Source of the DNA: an uncultured Christensenellaceae bacterium
GTDB lineage: Bacteria; Bacillota; Clostridia; Christensenellales; Christensenellaceae
Assembly (NCBI GenBank): GCA_934373295.1
Contig: CAKROK010000030.1
Span: 1-23,579, forward strand
Direction of reading: 5' to 3'
Length of the DNA: 23,579 bases
Shown here: in pieces, positions 23,273 through 23,579 of the stretch
Position numbering within the stretch: the first letter of the stretch is position 1
How the letters are laid out: each line of letters starts with the position of its first letter
Program-made: the position numbers and the translations under genes
Notes under the pieces: model-generated
Databases searched by the model: none
What the model was told of the DNA's origin: nothing
The model's input: only the letters and a program-made list of their open reading frames with translations

Positions 23273-23314
23273 AAATTGAAGTCATAGGTTGCTTTGCTTC
23301 TCAAAGCTCCATTA
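23273..23314 (+). repeat. 42-bp interspersed repeat, copy 2
   Basis: It matches 15137-15178 with 2 mismatches in 42. The inner hairpin is reduced to GCTTTG/CAAAGC by one of the changes. As in the first copy, it begins a gene-free, palindrome-rich stretch. Confidence 0.8.
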
Positions 23315-23579
23315 ATTTGTTCAAGTCAATAGTTGGGTTTTAAAGAGATTATTCAGATTTAAAAGTCTACTTTGCATTTTTCTGAAAACCGTGGTTTTCA
23401 GACTTTCCCATAAGAGGGCTGCCGCCCCCTCATCCTTCCCCGCAATTCGTTCAAGCTGATATGTCGGCATAAATGCCTAACTTAGTTTTCGGCTATACTT
23501 TGTTTCCCGACGGTGACGGTCTTAAAATCGCAAGCGATTTTACAGACCGCATACATTACTTAGAGTAAATAGTCTTGTT
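23315..23579. other. Gene-free end of the window with several hairpins
   Basis: No convincing gene is seen. Hairpins: TCTGAAAACC/GGTTTTCAGA (23381-23402, 2-nt loop); GAGGG/CCCTC (23414-23431); GGCAT/ATGCC (near 23464-23476); TAAAATCGC-AA-GCGATTTTA (23523-23542), flanked by GGTC and GACC that could extend it. Together with the repeat just before, this looks like a repeat-rich intergenic region. Confidence 0.6.

Overview
The window looks like chromosomal DNA of a Gram-positive, Firmicutes-type (Clostridia-like) bacterium. The signs are strong GGAGG ribosome sites, frequent TTG/GTG starts, TTGACA/TATAAT-type promoters, a WapA/Rhs-like wall protein with a DNRLRE domain, an ECF vitamin transporter S component and a two-RCK TrkA. 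I cannot name a species.

Left part (1-13267, all minus strand): one Rhs polymorphic-toxin locus, read right to left. A secreted 2997-residue Rhs/YD-repeat protein (4137-13130) ends in a variable toxin tip and is followed 6 nt later by a small, probably cognate, immunity gene (3771-4130). Downstream are silent 'orphan' C-terminal cassettes with no start of their own. Cassette 2 is pretoxin plus toxin (3050-3700), an overlapping immunity gene (2583-3062) and a membrane-anchored protein (1980-2531). Cassette 3 is pretoxin plus toxin (1327-1965), an immunity gene (875-1306) and a helical protein (139-723). A fourth begins at the window edge: a nearly identical copy (1-132) of the Rhs core segment at 5381-5512, continuing beyond the window. 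Cassettes 2 and 3 share a 279-bp pretoxin repeat that stops exactly in the tyrosine codon of an LY(N/D) motif, after which the toxins are unrelated. This is the layout expected of toxin switching by recombination.

Middle (13268-13800): a patch of GTGAAA repeats, an intrinsic terminator and a tRNA-Ser(GCU) gene with its own consensus promoter, all serving the minus strand.

Right part (13753-23173): a Wzy/O-antigen-ligase-like polysaccharide protein (plus). A 400-bp gap holds a cluster of perfect hairpins, three of them enclosed by an outer inverted repeat. A divergent MocR/PdxR-type regulator and ECF S component suggest vitamin B6 uptake. A trkA-trkH potassium uptake operon with a small unknown membrane protein follows, then gpsA (glycerol-3-phosphate dehydrogenase), a chagasin-like (I42) protease-inhibitor lipoprotein and a TraX-family membrane protein, ending at a terminator. 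The last ~300 bp is gene-free, with hairpins and a second copy of a 42-bp repeat from the hairpin cluster.

Main point of interest: the Rhs toxin/immunity array and its sharply bounded recombination repeats. Second: the multi-branched palindromic element at 15186-15330. Toxin activities are inferred from motif patterns only.
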